Origin: Salinibacillus xinjiangensis
Lineage (GTDB): Bacteria; Bacillota; Bacilli; Bacillales; Alkalibacillaceae
Direction of reading: 5' to 3'
Length of the DNA stretch: 60,982 bases
Assembly (NCBI RefSeq): GCF_009649735.1
Contig: NZ_WJNH01000016.1
Span: 14,675-75,656 of the forward strand
The first letter of the stretch is position 1, and every line of letters starts with the position of its first letter. Positions 7,833 to 16,917 of this stretch are shown one piece after another. The translations under genes and the position numbers were made by a program. Under the pieces are notes generated by a model, which saw only the letters and a program-made list of their open reading frames with translations, was not told where the DNA came from and did not search any database.

Positions 7833-9197
7833 TTAATTTGAATGTACTTTTTCCCCTTGAACCCAAACTTCACGGATATTGACCGGCTTCACATGATACA
7901 TCATCTTTTGAAAAACATCATAAAGTTCTTCCTTTTCATCAAAAATCGGTAATCTATTTCCCTTCGCTTGCGTATCTACAATTTGTACGTCCCAAGCATA
8001 ATTTTTTTCTAAACGACCGACGGGTAAGCTCAGACTTTCGCCGCCACCTGCTGTTGCTAAATAAAAGGCTTCATTGATGGTAATGCGTGAACCTGCCACC
8101 CCGCGTTTTTCTGGAGGGAGAGACGTGTCTACTCCGTCCTCTAACATCCTGGATGAGACCACAGCCTGCTTGGCATTGTCGTAAAGGCTTGGTGTGGCAC
8201 CTGCTGAAATGTCTGTACCTAAGCCAATATCAACGCCTTTGGAATGAAAGCGAGAGATTGGAATTACACCATTGGCAAAATAGGCGTTGGATAATGGGCA
8301 ATGTCCAATTGCTGTTCCAGTTTGAGCAAATAAGTCTACATCCTTGTCTTCTAAATAATTACAATGAGCCATGACGGATTTTTCGCGTAAAAGTCCAAAG
8401 TCTTGTAAGGCAAAAGCGTCATTTTTGTGGAATCTTTCCTTGACATAGCCATGCTCCCAATCGCTTTCGCTGCAATGGGATTGGACGTGTGTATTATGTT
8501 TTGCTGCTAATTCCCCTAATCCCTGTAACGCCTCGTCGGAGCAGCTTGGAATGAATCTCGGTGTCACAACTGGGTAGACACCTTGTTTGGTTGATTTGGC
8601 TAGCTTTTTCACGTCTAAAATAAATTCTTCTGTTTCAACTAATGCGGTTTTTGCGTCTAAATCCCGGTAGTAATCAGGATTTTGTTCCGGATCATCTGCG
8701 ACCACTTTTCCGACTAAACCGCGCTGTCCTTTTTGGGCACAAATTTCCGCTAATAAGAAACTCGCCTCCTTATGGACGGTGGCAAAATACAGGGCAGTTG
8801 TCGTCCCGTTTGCTAATAATGTCGTGACAAGATCATTATAAACCTCCCTAGCAAAAGCCAAATCATGAAATTTTGACTCGAGTGGAAAGGTGTAGGTATG
8901 TAACCATTCATACAAAGGAAGGTCTAATGCTGTTCCAGACTGGGCCCATTGTGGAGCGTGGATATGCAAATCGACAAACCCAGGGAGGATGTATTGTCCC
9001 TCTGGTAGGCGATAAAAGTTATCCTTGCCTTTGTACTCGTAGATTAGAGTTGTATACAGTTTCTCTTCAGGTGCCACCACGTTCTGAATCATCCCATTTT
9101 CATCTATACAGAACAGATAGTCTTTTAGAATTTGTATTTCCGTTTTAGATTGGCTCGTGAAAGCAGTCCCAAGAAATATTCGCGAATAATCATTCAT
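7833..9197 (-). CDS. guaD: Guanine deaminase, amidohydrolase type
   Basis: A 454-residue metal-dependent amidohydrolase that converts guanine to xanthine and ammonia. The motif VDLHIHAPQWAQSG is characteristic of guanine deaminases of this fold. Further ligands are seen in VQSHCSESDWEHGY, MAHCNYL and the GLGTDISAG aspartate. This is the amidohydrolase form, not the short cytidine-deaminase-like GuaD of B. subtilis. GAGGTGATAAC precedes the ATG. It lies divergent from a guanine riboswitch, a purine permease and a Rieske oxygenase, which supports a role in purine breakdown. Confidence 0.88.
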   Translation of the reverse strand: MNDYSRIFLGTAFTSQSKTEIQILKDYLFCIDENGMIQNVVAPEEKLYTTLIYEYKGKDNFYRLPEGQYILPGFVDLHIHAPQWAQSGTALDLPLYEWLHTYTFPLESKFHDLAFAREVYNDLVTTLLANGTTTALYFATVHKEASFLLAEICAQKGQRGLVGKVVADDPEQNPDYYRDLDAKTALVETEEFILDVKKLAKSTKQGVYPVVTPRFIPSCSDEALQGLGELAAKHNTHVQSHCSESDWEHGYVKERFHKNDAFALQDFGLLREKSVMAHCNYLEDKDVDLFAQTGTAIGHCPLSNAYFANGVIPISRFHSKGVDIGLGTDISAGATPSLYDNAKQAVVSSRMLEDGVDTSLPPEKRGVAGSRITINEAFYLATAGGGESLSLPVGRLEKNYAWDVQIVDTQAKGNRLPIFDEKEELYDVFQKMMYHVKPVNIREVWVQGEKVHSN

Positions 9198-9237
9198 GTT
9201 ATCACCTCATCGTTCGTGTTTTTGGGTATAATAGCCA

Positions 9238-9423
9238 TTATAAGGGATTGAAAAATAGAAGTCCAATCGAAAAAATATAAGGACTTACAAGTAGGTTGAA
9301 GTCAGTTAAATCAAGGGTTTTGTCAGGATCACTCGCGATTTCAAGGTATGTTTTCACTAAAAACATACTTGTAATGTGAAAAATGAATGTTATACTAAAC
9401 ACAAACAAAATCATGTTTTTCAT
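9238..9423 (-). CDS. Possible small two-helix membrane protein
   Basis: A 61-residue frame, MKNMILFVFSITFIFHIT..., with two hydrophobic stretches split by a polar loop (SDPDKTLDLTD). It is upstream of guaD on the same strand with a 40-base gap. Against it: no ribosome binding site precedes the ATG, and the 5' end is antisense to the purine riboswitch. It may be a chance frame opposite a leader region. Confidence 0.3.
   Translation of the reverse strand: MKNMILFVFSITFIFHITSMFLVKTYLEIASDPDKTLDLTDFNLLVSPYIFSIGLLFFNPL
9369..9396 (+). promoter_or_regulatory. Promoter of the purine permease operon
   Basis: TTGTAA, a 16-base spacer and TATACT preceded by TG (extended -10). Transcription would begin about 15-20 bases before the guanine aptamer. 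Confidence 0.6.
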
Positions 9424-9485
9424 ATAATCGCGGGGATATGGCCTGCAAGTTTCTACCGGACTACCGTAAATGGTCTGACTATGGA
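9421..9485 (+). ncRNA. Purine riboswitch, guanine class
   Basis: The purine aptamer core is complete: CATATAATC, GATATGG, AGTTTCTACC, CCGTAAA and GACTATGG, with P2 and P3 stems between them. The specificity pyrimidine in GACTATG is C, which in this class selects guanine, hypoxanthine or xanthine over adenine. It is followed by a terminator and then by the NCS2 permease and Rieske oxygenase genes. Confidence 0.96.
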
Positions 9486-9540
9486 AAGCGAGTACGGATG
9501 ACATCTATGTTTGTAGGGGTCGTCTTGATTTCGGTCTTAT

Positions 9541-9595
9541 AAAGCTCGAAGTACATGCTTTCACATAGTGAAGCGTGTGTTTCGGGCTTTTTTAT
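9541..9595 (+). terminator. Guanine riboswitch terminator
   Basis: A long stem (AAAGCTCGAA... with ...TTCGGGCTTTTTT, inner arms GCTTTCAC/GTGAAGC) ending in six Ts. It lies between the aptamer and the permease, as expected for ligand-induced termination. Confidence 0.88.
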
Positions 9596-9670
9596 ACGTT
9601 CAGGGCAATCGGTAGATAGTATAGGTGCAACTAGGCAATCGCCGGCACCCTACGCCATAGGGCTAACCAA

Positions 9671-9703
9671 GGTGGGACAGTGTACCTGTCCCCCTGTCCC
9701 GCG
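9671..9703. repeat. Palindromic intergenic repeat copy 5
   Basis: GGGACAGTGTACCTGTCCCC core with a GTCCC right arm. It sits between the riboswitch terminator and the ribosome site of the permease gene, inside the operon leader. Confidence 0.9.
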
Positions 9704-9729
9704 GGTTTAATTAAGGAGGAGTTGGAAGA

Positions 9730-11112
9730 ATGGAGAGTACAGCGAGAAAATTGGAAGCTGAGAATAGGGAAGAACAGAGTAGTAAGGATGAGAATATTTC
9801 TGTTGGGAAGTCCTTTTTTGTTGGTTTGCAGCATGTGTTGGCGATGGATCTTTTTATTCCTCCCATTATACTGGCTGGATTATTAACGTTTTCTGTAGCT
9901 GATAGTGCTTTACTTATTCAAATGACCTTTATCGCCTGTGGTATTGCGACCCTTATTCAAGCAGGCTTTGCTATGAAACTACCAGTTATGCAGGGGCCTT
10001 CCTTTGTACCACTTAGTGCACTGGCTGCTATTGGGACGACTTCAGGTGTTGGAGCGATGATTGGAAGCTTAATTCCAGGCGCGTTGTTGATTGCTTTATT
10101 AGGACGTCCACTGAACTTGTTTAGTAGAGTCGTGAAAAAATTTATTCCGCCAATTGTTGCGGGTACGGTGATTGTTGTGGTGGGGATTTCCCTTATGCCT
10201 AGCGCAATCAATTCGATATACACTGCACCGGGAAGCTTTAATGCAAATATGTTAGTGGCTTTTATTACGGCTGGAATTCTTATTTCTTGTATGTATATAG
10301 GAGAAAAGGTCAAAAACCGATTTAGATTTGTGAAACTCGCTTCTGTTATTTTAGCACTAGGAATTGGAACGATTGTGGCATCATTCTTTGGATTAGTTGA
10401 TTTTTCATCGGTTGCAGAGGTATCATGGTTTGCTTTACCAAGTATTTTCGCGTTTGGTATGCCAACCTTTGAGCTAGACGCCATTCTCATTATGCTAGCA
10501 ATCTATTTAATCGTAGTGATTGAAACGACTGGGACATGGTTTACTGTTGGAGAAGTAACGGATGAAAAGCTAGATGAGAAACGTTTGAATGGTGGAGCAT
10601 TTGGAGAGGGCTTAGGCTGTTTTGTTGGCTCATTCTTTGGCGGTACCCCTGTTACAGGATACTCCTCCAATGCGGGAATCATTGCGATTACAGGTGTGAA
10701 GAGCCGTAAACCGATTTTAGCAGGTGGTGTGATTCTAGTAGCCTTAGGAATGATGCCAAAATTAATGAACGTGATAGCAAGTATTCCAGCTGTTGTGATT
10801 AATGGCGTGTTTGCGATTCTATGTGTGGTTATTATGATGAACGGATTTAAGGTAGTAAAAAATTCACCATTTACGGAACGAAATATGATTGTCATTGGTG
10901 TTCCCATTATGATTGCGTTATTTGCTGTTCTTTTACCAGCAGATATTTCAAGTAACCTGCCAAACCTCGTCACGTACTTTGTTTCTTCAGGAACAGCAGT
11001 AGGGGCGATCGCCGCACTTATTCTGAATTTGGTCCTACCTGAAAAAGAGGAGGACAATAAGGTTGTAAGTATGGGGACGACTGAAAATGGACCAATCATG
11101 GAGGGGAGATAA
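9730..11112 (+). CDS. NCS2-family purine (xanthine/uric acid type) permease
   Basis: A 460-residue membrane protein with about 12-14 helices of the nucleobase:cation symporter-2 family. Recognisable segments include QHVLAMD near the start, the PVMQGPSFVPL motif, and the substrate-site region GEGLGCFVGSFFGGTPVTGYSSNAG. AAGGAGGAG lies 9 bases before the ATG. The guanine-class riboswitch upstream indicates that it is switched off when guanine-type purines are abundant, fitting xanthine, hypoxanthine or uric acid uptake. It ends 2 bases before the Rieske gene, so the two are co-expressed. Confidence 0.88.
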   Translation: MESTARKLEAENREEQSSKDENISVGKSFFVGLQHVLAMDLFIPPIILAGLLTFSVADSALLIQMTFIACGIATLIQAGFAMKLPVMQGPSFVPLSALAAIGTTSGVGAMIGSLIPGALLIALLGRPLNLFSRVVKKFIPPIVAGTVIVVVGISLMPSAINSIYTAPGSFNANMLVAFITAGILISCMYIGEKVKNRFRFVKLASVILALGIGTIVASFFGLVDFSSVAEVSWFALPSIFAFGMPTFELDAILIMLAIYLIVVIETTGTWFTVGEVTDEKLDEKRLNGGAFGEGLGCFVGSFFGGTPVTGYSSNAGIIAITGVKSRKPILAGGVILVALGMMPKLMNVIASIPAVVINGVFAILCVVIMMNGFKVVKNSPFTERNMIVIGVPIMIALFAVLLPADISSNLPNLVTYFVSSGTAVGAIAALILNLVLPEKEEDNKVVSMGTTENGPIMEGR

Positions 11113-11114
11113 CG

Positions 11115-12149
11115 ATGCATCAAGATAAATTATGGAATGAATGGCATCCTGTGTGTAATGCAGAGGAACTAAAGGACGATCCCAAGCAGGTATTTGTGCT
11201 GGGCGAACGAGTAGTGATATTTCGAAATGATAAAGGGGTTCATGCCTTTAAAGACTTATGTATTCATCGCGGGGCAGCTCTTTCCTTAGGAAAAGTGAAG
11301 GACGGAAATTTAGTCTGTGCTTATCATGCTTGGGAATATAATTCAGAGGGAACGTGCGAGAAAATCCCTGCCTTACCATGTGAAAGACCCATTCCAAAGA
11401 AGGCGCGTGCAACCGTTTATCACTGTGAGGAGTACCTCGGACTCATTTGGGTGAATCTAGGAGACGAACCAGCACCATTGATTCCATATCCAGAGCATGA
11501 CAAAGAGGGGTATCGAACCATCATTTGCGGTCCCTATGAAGTTAAGGCCAATGCACCACGAATTATTGAAAATTTCCTCGACGTATCTCATTTAATGTTC
11601 GTTCATGAGGGAATGTTAGGGGATGCGAATCATGTAGAAATTGTAGATTATGATGTAGAATTTATCGATGGTCGTTTGATTACAAGTAAGATCCCGGTGT
11701 TTCAGCCAAATGCAGATGGCCGTTCGAAAGGGGGATACACGGATTATGTGTATGAAGTGTTAAACCCGACAACCGCTAGATTTACCAAAACATCTGAAGG
11801 TTCAGATGAAGAGTTTACCATTTTAACTGCTGTCAATCAGGAGGATGATGAGCAGTGTAAAGTCTTTATGCTGTTAACGAGAAACTATGATTTAGATCAG
11901 CCAGATGAACCGTTTCGAGAGTTTCAAGACGTAATTTTCTATCAGGATTTAGATGTGGTGGAAAGTCAGAAGCCTGAGCTCCTTCCGTTAGATCTACAAA
12001 TGGAAATGCACTTAAAATCAGATGCACTGACCATTGCTTATCGTAGATGGTTGGATGAGTTAGGGATTGAGAACGGGACAATGCCGGTGGGGGATGAGAA
12101 ACGAAATCAGATAAGAAAACTGAAGAGTAAGGAGTCAGCAAGGGTTTAG
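11115..12149 (+). CDS. Rieske non-heme iron oxygenase, alpha subunit
   Basis: A 344-residue oxygenase. The Rieske [2Fe-2S] ligands are Cys49-x-His51 (CIHRGAAL) and Cys68-x2-His71 (CAYHAWEY). The mononuclear iron site is in ENFLDVSHLMFVHE, with Asp156, His159 and His164. Length and layout fit the VanA/phthalate-oxygenase group. It is coupled to the purine permease under a guanine riboswitch and next to guanine deaminase, so a purine substrate is likely. The closest known parallel is HpxD of Klebsiella, a Rieske enzyme that replaces xanthine dehydrogenase. No reductase gene is in the operon. The purine role is inference; the oxygenase family is certain. Confidence 0.85.
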   Translation: MHQDKLWNEWHPVCNAEELKDDPKQVFVLGERVVIFRNDKGVHAFKDLCIHRGAALSLGKVKDGNLVCAYHAWEYNSEGTCEKIPALPCERPIPKKARATVYHCEEYLGLIWVNLGDEPAPLIPYPEHDKEGYRTIICGPYEVKANAPRIIENFLDVSHLMFVHEGMLGDANHVEIVDYDVEFIDGRLITSKIPVFQPNADGRSKGGYTDYVYEVLNPTTARFTKTSEGSDEEFTILTAVNQEDDEQCKVFMLLTRNYDLDQPDEPFREFQDVIFYQDLDVVESQKPELLPLDLQMEMHLKSDALTIAYRRWLDELGIENGTMPVGDEKRNQIRKLKSKESARV

Positions 12150-12155
12150 AATATT

Positions 12156-12193
12156 TCCTCGCAAATACCACGGGTATTTGCGAGGATTCTTTT
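12156..12193 (+). terminator. Terminator of the purine permease-oxygenase operon
   Basis: TCCTCGCAAATACC pairs perfectly with GGTATTTGCGAGGA (loop ACG) and is followed by TTCTTTT. Confidence 0.93.
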
Positions 12194-12398
12194 AACTGAT
12201 AACTCCTAAATCAGTCGTTCTAGCTCTTGCTTCTCTTCAATCCCTCATCATGATCCCTCCAAATATACGTTAATTCTGGCGACAATTATGTGATTGTAGT
12301 CACCCAATCTAAAATATTTGAAGGTTTTTAATTATAAGATTAAAATACGATTAGTGTTTAAATAGACTAGTAACTACGCTAATAGGAGGCATAAGCAA

Positions 12399-12947
12399 AT
12401 GAAATTCGTAGCACTTGTAGGAAGTATTCGCAAGGAATCCTATAATAAAAAACTTGCGAAATATATCAAAATTCGCTATCAAGAAAAAGCAGAGATTGAT
12501 ATTTTACCGATTGAAAATCTTCCACTGTTTAACCAAGATGAAGAAGAAAATCCACCAGCAGTAGTTGAGGATTTTAAGCAAAAGGTGGCAGATAGTGATG
12601 GTCTGATCTTTGTTACGCCAGAATATAATCATTCGGTTCCAGGTGTTTTGAAAAATGCGATTGATTGGTGTTCAAGAGTAGATAAAGTAATGGTGAAGAA
12701 GCCTGCTATGATCGCAGGGGGTTCTATCGGTGTACTTGGGACAGCGCGAGCCCAAATGCACCTGCGCCAAATTTTAAACTCTCCGGGAGTATCTGCACTG
12801 ACCCTTCCAGGAAATGAAGTATTTATTGGTGGGATCCAAAATAAGATGGATGATGATGGGATTCTAAGTGATGAGTCGACAATTGAATTTATCGATAATG
12901 TCATGAATAATTTTATCGATTGGGTGGATAAAACGAAAAGGTTATAA
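12399..12947 (+). CDS. NAD(P)H-dependent FMN reductase
   Basis: A 182-residue flavodoxin-fold reductase of the FMN_red family. The phosphate-binding loop is GSIRKESYNKKLA at the N terminus, and the flavin-contact motif is TPEYNHSVPGVLKNAIDW around residue 80. GGAGGC lies upstream. Enzymes of this type reduce flavin, quinones, azo compounds or chromate. It follows the Rieske operon but has its own upstream region after a strong terminator, so supplying electrons to the oxygenase is only a possibility. Confidence 0.87.
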   Translation: MKFVALVGSIRKESYNKKLAKYIKIRYQEKAEIDILPIENLPLFNQDEEENPPAVVEDFKQKVADSDGLIFVTPEYNHSVPGVLKNAIDWCSRVDKVMVKKPAMIAGGSIGVLGTARAQMHLRQILNSPGVSALTLPGNEVFIGGIQNKMDDDGILSDESTIEFIDNVMNNFIDWVDKTKRL

Positions 12948-13392
12948 GCTTAAATCACCCACATAATACCTAAAAAGAAGTAGCTCAGTTTTGGCGTACA
13001 TGATTGTACCCTTAATTGAGCTACTTTTTCATACTCATTATATAAATATAACAAATTGGCAGTGTCAGTAAAGGGAGGTACGTCCATCCTGTTTAATGGT
13101 ATGTATAGAAAAATCGTAATCAGTAAAACAAATATCTAACCTAACTACCTTTTACTATAAAATGGTAATGTGCTTACTGAAAAGCTCTTATGTTTATTTT
13201 AATTGGAGTATTTTTAAGTAAATCAGTGTGATTCTATGTGTCAGTTTAATATATTGGTAGAGTATTGTCATTACACATAATAATCTAAAAATATGAATCA
13301 TTTTGGACTTTGAGTATGTATTTAGCAAATGTGAAAATAATAACATATGCAATTAGCGAAATCATACATCATCATCAAGGAGGAAATACTTA
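12948..13392. other. Intergenic region: terminator and AT-rich promoter region
   Basis: It holds an intrinsic terminator at 12977-13030 and then about 360 bases of AT-rich DNA leading to AAGGAGGAAA before the binding-protein gene. No gene and no known riboswitch is recognisable. Several TATAAT-like boxes exist, but none is clearly paired with a -35. Confidence 0.5.
12977..13030 (+). terminator. Terminator after the FMN reductase gene
   Basis: AAGTAGCTCA pairs with TGAGCTACTT, with an inner stem GTAC/GTAC, followed by TTTT. Confidence 0.85.
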
Positions 13393-14292
13393 ATGTTTAA
13401 AAAACTATCATTACTAACATCAGCTGTAGCCTTAGCTGTAGGTTTAACAGCTTGTGGAGGAAGTGAAGAAGACACCAATAATGAAAATGCTTCTGTTGGT
13501 GAAAAGCTTGAATATACGATTACGGGAATTGATCCAGGTGCTGGGATTATGGGTCAAGCTGAGGAAGCATTATCTGAGTATGGTCTAGACAATTGGGAGA
13601 TTCAAGAAAGCTCTGGCGCGGCCATGACTGCGGAATTGGATAGAGCCATTACGGAAAAAGAACCTATCATTGTTACAGGCTGGATTCCACACTGGAAGTT
13701 TTTTGAGTATGATTTAAAGATGCTTGAAGATCCAAAAGGTGTGTTTGGCGGTGAAGAGAACATAAACACGCTTGTACGAAAAGGATTAGAAGAAGATCTT
13801 CCAGGAGCTTATACCTTCTTCGATCAATTTGAATGGGAGCCAGAACACTTACAGGACGTTATGTTGAAAATTGAAAAAGGTCAAGGAGAACAAGAAGCGG
13901 CAAAAGAATGGGCTAGCGAAAATGAAGACTTAGTTAAATCTTGGGTTGAAGGTGCTGAGCCTGGTAACGGAGCGGAAGTGAAAGTGACTTATGTTGCCTG
14001 GGCTGACGTTATTGCTAGTTCAAATGTTGTGAAATACGTATTGGAAAATGAACTGGATTATAAAGTGGAATTAGTCCAAGTTGAACCAGGTCCAATGTTC
14101 GCTAGTGTTGCGGATGGAAGTGCGGATGCGATGGTTGGTGCTTGGTTACCATCAACACATGACGCTTATATGAAAAAGTATAAAGATGATTTAGTGGATT
14201 TAGGAGTTAACCTGACTGGTACACGCAATGGTCTTGTTGTTCCTAAATACATGGAGATTGATTCCATTGAGGACTTAAAGGAATCTAAATAA
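13393..14292 (+). CDS. Glycine betaine/choline-type binding lipoprotein (OpuAC family), stand-alone
   Basis: A 299-residue lipoprotein with lipobox LTAC (Cys21). The mature domain is of the OpuAC/ProX type: VTGWIPHWKFFEYDLKMLEDPKG carries aromatic residues of the quaternary-ammonium cage, and a second set is in GAWLPSTHDAYMKKY. GGAGGAAATACTTA precedes the start, and a terminator follows immediately. No ATPase or permease gene is adjacent, so it must work with a transporter encoded elsewhere. Osmoprotectant binding is the expected role; choline or carnitine are alternatives. Confidence 0.87.
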   Translation: MFKKLSLLTSAVALAVGLTACGGSEEDTNNENASVGEKLEYTITGIDPGAGIMGQAEEALSEYGLDNWEIQESSGAAMTAELDRAITEKEPIIVTGWIPHWKFFEYDLKMLEDPKGVFGGEENINTLVRKGLEEDLPGAYTFFDQFEWEPEHLQDVMLKIEKGQGEQEAAKEWASENEDLVKSWVEGAEPGNGAEVKVTYVAWADVIASSNVVKYVLENELDYKVELVQVEPGPMFASVADGSADAMVGAWLPSTHDAYMKKYKDDLVDLGVNLTGTRNGLVVPKYMEIDSIEDLKESK

Positions 14293-14302
14293 TGATGTCA
14301 CA

Positions 14303-14333
14303 AAATCCCCCTTGACTATGGGGGGGTTTTTTG
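14303..14333 (+). terminator. Terminator after the OpuAC-like gene
   Basis: AATCCCCC and GGGGGGTT arms with loop TTGACTAT and six Ts. Confidence 0.9.
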
Positions 14334-14382
14334 CATTTCCAGATGCTCATGATTACAATGGTGGTTAAATAGAGGTGATGAA

Positions 14383-14937
14383 ATGAAAACGGAAGAGCAA
14401 TATTTTATCGAAGGAAAGACTATTCAACAATATATGAACAACATGGGCAAGCTAAAAGAGGAAAGCTTTCATGTATACGAGCAGTTTCTAGTGCCTGATG
14501 ATGGTTTTACGGACGAGCTTAAAAAGCATTCTCTACACTTTTTAGTGATTACGGAGGATTGGTGTGGGGATGCTATGATGATCAATCCGGTGATTCGAAA
14601 GGTTGCTGAAGCGGCGGGAATTGATGTGCGCGTGACATTAAGAGATGAAGATACAGACCTGATTGACCGTCATCTTACAAATGGTGGACGAGCGATTCCG
14701 ATTGTGTTGATATTAAATGATGAGGGAACACTAGTTGGAAAATGGGGGACACGCGCACCTGAAGTTCAACGTATCGTCGATGATTATCGAGCCACACTTC
14801 CGGAAAAGGATGATCCTGCATTTCCTGAAAAGCAAAAGGAAGTATTCGGGAAGCTGCAAAAGAGATACGCTGAGGAAGAACAGCTTTGGAACTTTGTTTA
14901 CGAGAGCTTTAAGAAAACGGTGTTGGAGATTATTTAA
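14383..14937 (+). CDS. Thioredoxin-family protein with a one-cysteine WCGD site
   Basis: A 184-residue thioredoxin-like protein. Its active site reads EDWCGDAMM, so only one Cys is kept where thioredoxins have CxxC. Downstream elements of the fold are visible (RAIPIVLILNDEG with the cis-Pro, then a C-terminal helix pair). It is a recognised group of Bacillus thioredoxin-like proteins of unknown partner. A monothiol site favours peroxidase or glutaredoxin-like chemistry over disulfide oxidation. GAGGTGATGAA lies before the ATG. It is followed closely by a methyltransferase gene, perhaps in the same transcript. Confidence 0.75.
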   Translation: MKTEEQYFIEGKTIQQYMNNMGKLKEESFHVYEQFLVPDDGFTDELKKHSLHFLVITEDWCGDAMMINPVIRKVAEAAGIDVRVTLRDEDTDLIDRHLTNGGRAIPIVLILNDEGTLVGKWGTRAPEVQRIVDDYRATLPEKDDPAFPEKQKEVFGKLQKRYAEEEQLWNFVYESFKKTVLEII

Positions 14938-14974
14938 AAATACTATGGATACCTAAGAAATCGAGGAGTAGTTT

Positions 14975-15571
14975 ATGGAAAATAACGTCTTTGAACAGCT
15001 GGCCAAACGATATGATACAGAAGATCGAATTGCATTAGCTAAGGTTATAACGAAAGAAGTAAGATCAGAATTACAAAACAGTCAAACGAAATCGTTAATC
15101 GACTATGGAAGTGGGACGGGTCTCATCAGCTTAGAATTAGCAGATTTAGTAGATTCTGTTTTGTTGGTCGATTCATCAGAGCAAATGCTGGAGGTTGCGA
15201 AAGCCAAGATTTCTCAAAAAGGGTTGACCAACTCGAAGGTACTTCAATCTGATTTTACACAAGAAGAACCAAATCTTATGGCAGATATTGTTTTCATGTC
15301 ATTAGTCCTCCTACATATTCCAGATACGAAAAAAATTTTACAAGCATTGTTCAACATTTTAAATAGTGAGGGCAAGCTTATCATTGTGGACTTTGACAAA
15401 AACGATCAAATTAATCATCCCAAAGTTCATAACGGTTTTTCGCATGAAGAATTGAAAAAGAGTTTTTCAGAGGTTGGATTTCAATCAACTGAAATTAAGA
15501 CGTTTTATCACGGAGAGCGGATTTTTATGAACAAGGACGCCTCGATGTTTATTGCGAGTAGTATAAAGTGA
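14975..15571 (+). CDS. Class I SAM-dependent methyltransferase
   Basis: A 198-residue Rossmann-fold methyltransferase. Motif I is IDYGSGTGLISLEL (residues about 42-55). Motif II acidic residue is in VLLVDSSEQML, and a methyltransf_11-type post-motif is MSLVLLHIPD. The substrate is unknown; the general type includes ubiquinone/menaquinone-like and small-molecule methyltransferases. It starts 37 bases after the thioredoxin-like gene with GAGGAG upstream and ends in a clear terminator. Confidence 0.82.
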   Translation: MENNVFEQLAKRYDTEDRIALAKVITKEVRSELQNSQTKSLIDYGSGTGLISLELADLVDSVLLVDSSEQMLEVAKAKISQKGLTNSKVLQSDFTQEEPNLMADIVFMSLVLLHIPDTKKILQALFNILNSEGKLIIVDFDKNDQINHPKVHNGFSHEELKKSFSEVGFQSTEIKTFYHGERIFMNKDASMFIASSIK

Positions 15572-15578
15572 TTTGAGT

Positions 15579-15612
15579 AAAGCCTAATTTTTAGATGAAA
15601 ATTAGGCTTTAG
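15579..15612 (+). terminator. Terminator after the methyltransferase gene
   Basis: AAAGCCTAATTTT pairs with AAAATTAGGCTTT around a TAGATG loop; only a weak T-run follows. Confidence 0.8.
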
Positions 15613-15697
15613 CTATGTTTGTGGGGGGCTTAGAGCATTACTTATCTGAATTTTTGTGTTAATATGGAAAGGAAAGTTTTGAAAAAGGAGCGCCTAA

Positions 15698-16213
<516 letters not shown>

Positions 16214-16235
16214 TTTTTATGTAAGGGGGAGTTTG

Positions 16236-16847
16236 ATGTACATTCCTAAGCACTATAAGGTAACGGATTTTGAGGAAATCAGAGAGTTTATTCAGGGGAA
16301 CTCATTTGGAACAATCGTTACGACACAACAGGGTAAACCGATTGCTACGCATTTGCCTTTAGAATTACATAAGCAGGGAGACGATTACTACATAACTGGA
16401 CATATGGCCTATGCTAACCCACAATGGCGAACATTTGAGGGTGGCAATGAAAATGTTCTTGTCATGTATCAAGGTCCACATGCTTATATTTCATCGTCTT
16501 GGTATAAGACAGATGATGTACCCACTTGGAATTATCAATCTGTCCATGTGTATGGAACAGGTAGTATGATGAGTGAACAAGAATTGGAGGAAGACCTGAT
16601 TCTTCTGTTGCAAAAATATGAAAAACATCGCAAGAATCCAGCTTTGTGGGAGAATCTTTCTTCACAAACGAAAAAACAAATGAAAGGAATTGTTGGATTT
16701 AAAGTAAAAGTGGAGGAAGTTCAAGCTGCTTATAAGTTAAGCCAAAATCGAAGTGAAGAGGATTATCAAAATATCATTGAGAGGTTATATGAGGAAGAGG
16801 ATTTGGCTGGTAAGGAATTGGCAGATGTGATGAAAAATAGAGATTGA
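16236..16847 (+). CDS. paiB: FMN-binding regulator PaiB
   Basis: A 203-residue PaiB-family protein with a split-barrel FMN-binding fold. Family patterns are MYIPKHYK at the N terminus, SFGTIVTTQQGKPIATHLPL, ITGHMAYANPQW, and SSSWYKTDDVPTWNYQSVHVYG. The start at 16236 is chosen because AAGGGGGAG stands 6 bases upstream and the protein then begins as PaiB does. PaiB acts with PaiA and has been described as a negative regulator of sporulation and protease genes; its biochemical role is less certain. A strong terminator follows at once. Confidence 0.93.
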   Translation: MYIPKHYKVTDFEEIREFIQGNSFGTIVTTQQGKPIATHLPLELHKQGDDYYITGHMAYANPQWRTFEGGNENVLVMYQGPHAYISSSWYKTDDVPTWNYQSVHVYGTGSMMSEQELEEDLILLLQKYEKHRKNPALWENLSSQTKKQMKGIVGFKVKVEEVQAAYKLSQNRSEEDYQNIIERLYEEEDLAGKELADVMKNRD

Positions 16848-16875
16848 AGACCGACTCCTTGGAGTCGGTCTTGTT
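16848..16875 (+). terminator. paiAB terminator
   Basis: AGACCGACTCC and GGAGTCGGTCT form an 11-bp perfect stem with a TT loop, followed by TGTT. Confidence 0.9.
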
Positions 16876-16917
16876 ATTCGCTAAACAGGCTGTATGTAAG
16901 TAGTTTTCATTTCTTCG

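Noticed and set aside
7833-9197. Hydroxydechloroatrazine ethylaminohydrolase as an alternative call for guaD
   Set aside because: The HIHAPQWAQSG motif and the purine gene neighbourhood favour guanine deaminase.
9957-11123. Two long minus-strand frames (177 and 206 residues) opposite the purine permease
   Set aside because: They are shadows of a membrane-protein gene: composition is Pro/Thr/Ile-rich, they have no ribosome sites, and the plus-strand gene is clearly real.
12399-12947. FMN reductase as the dedicated reductase of the Rieske oxygenase
   Set aside because: A strong terminator and about 200 bases separate them, and Rieske reductases usually carry a 2Fe-2S domain that this protein lacks. 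It is kept only as a possibility.
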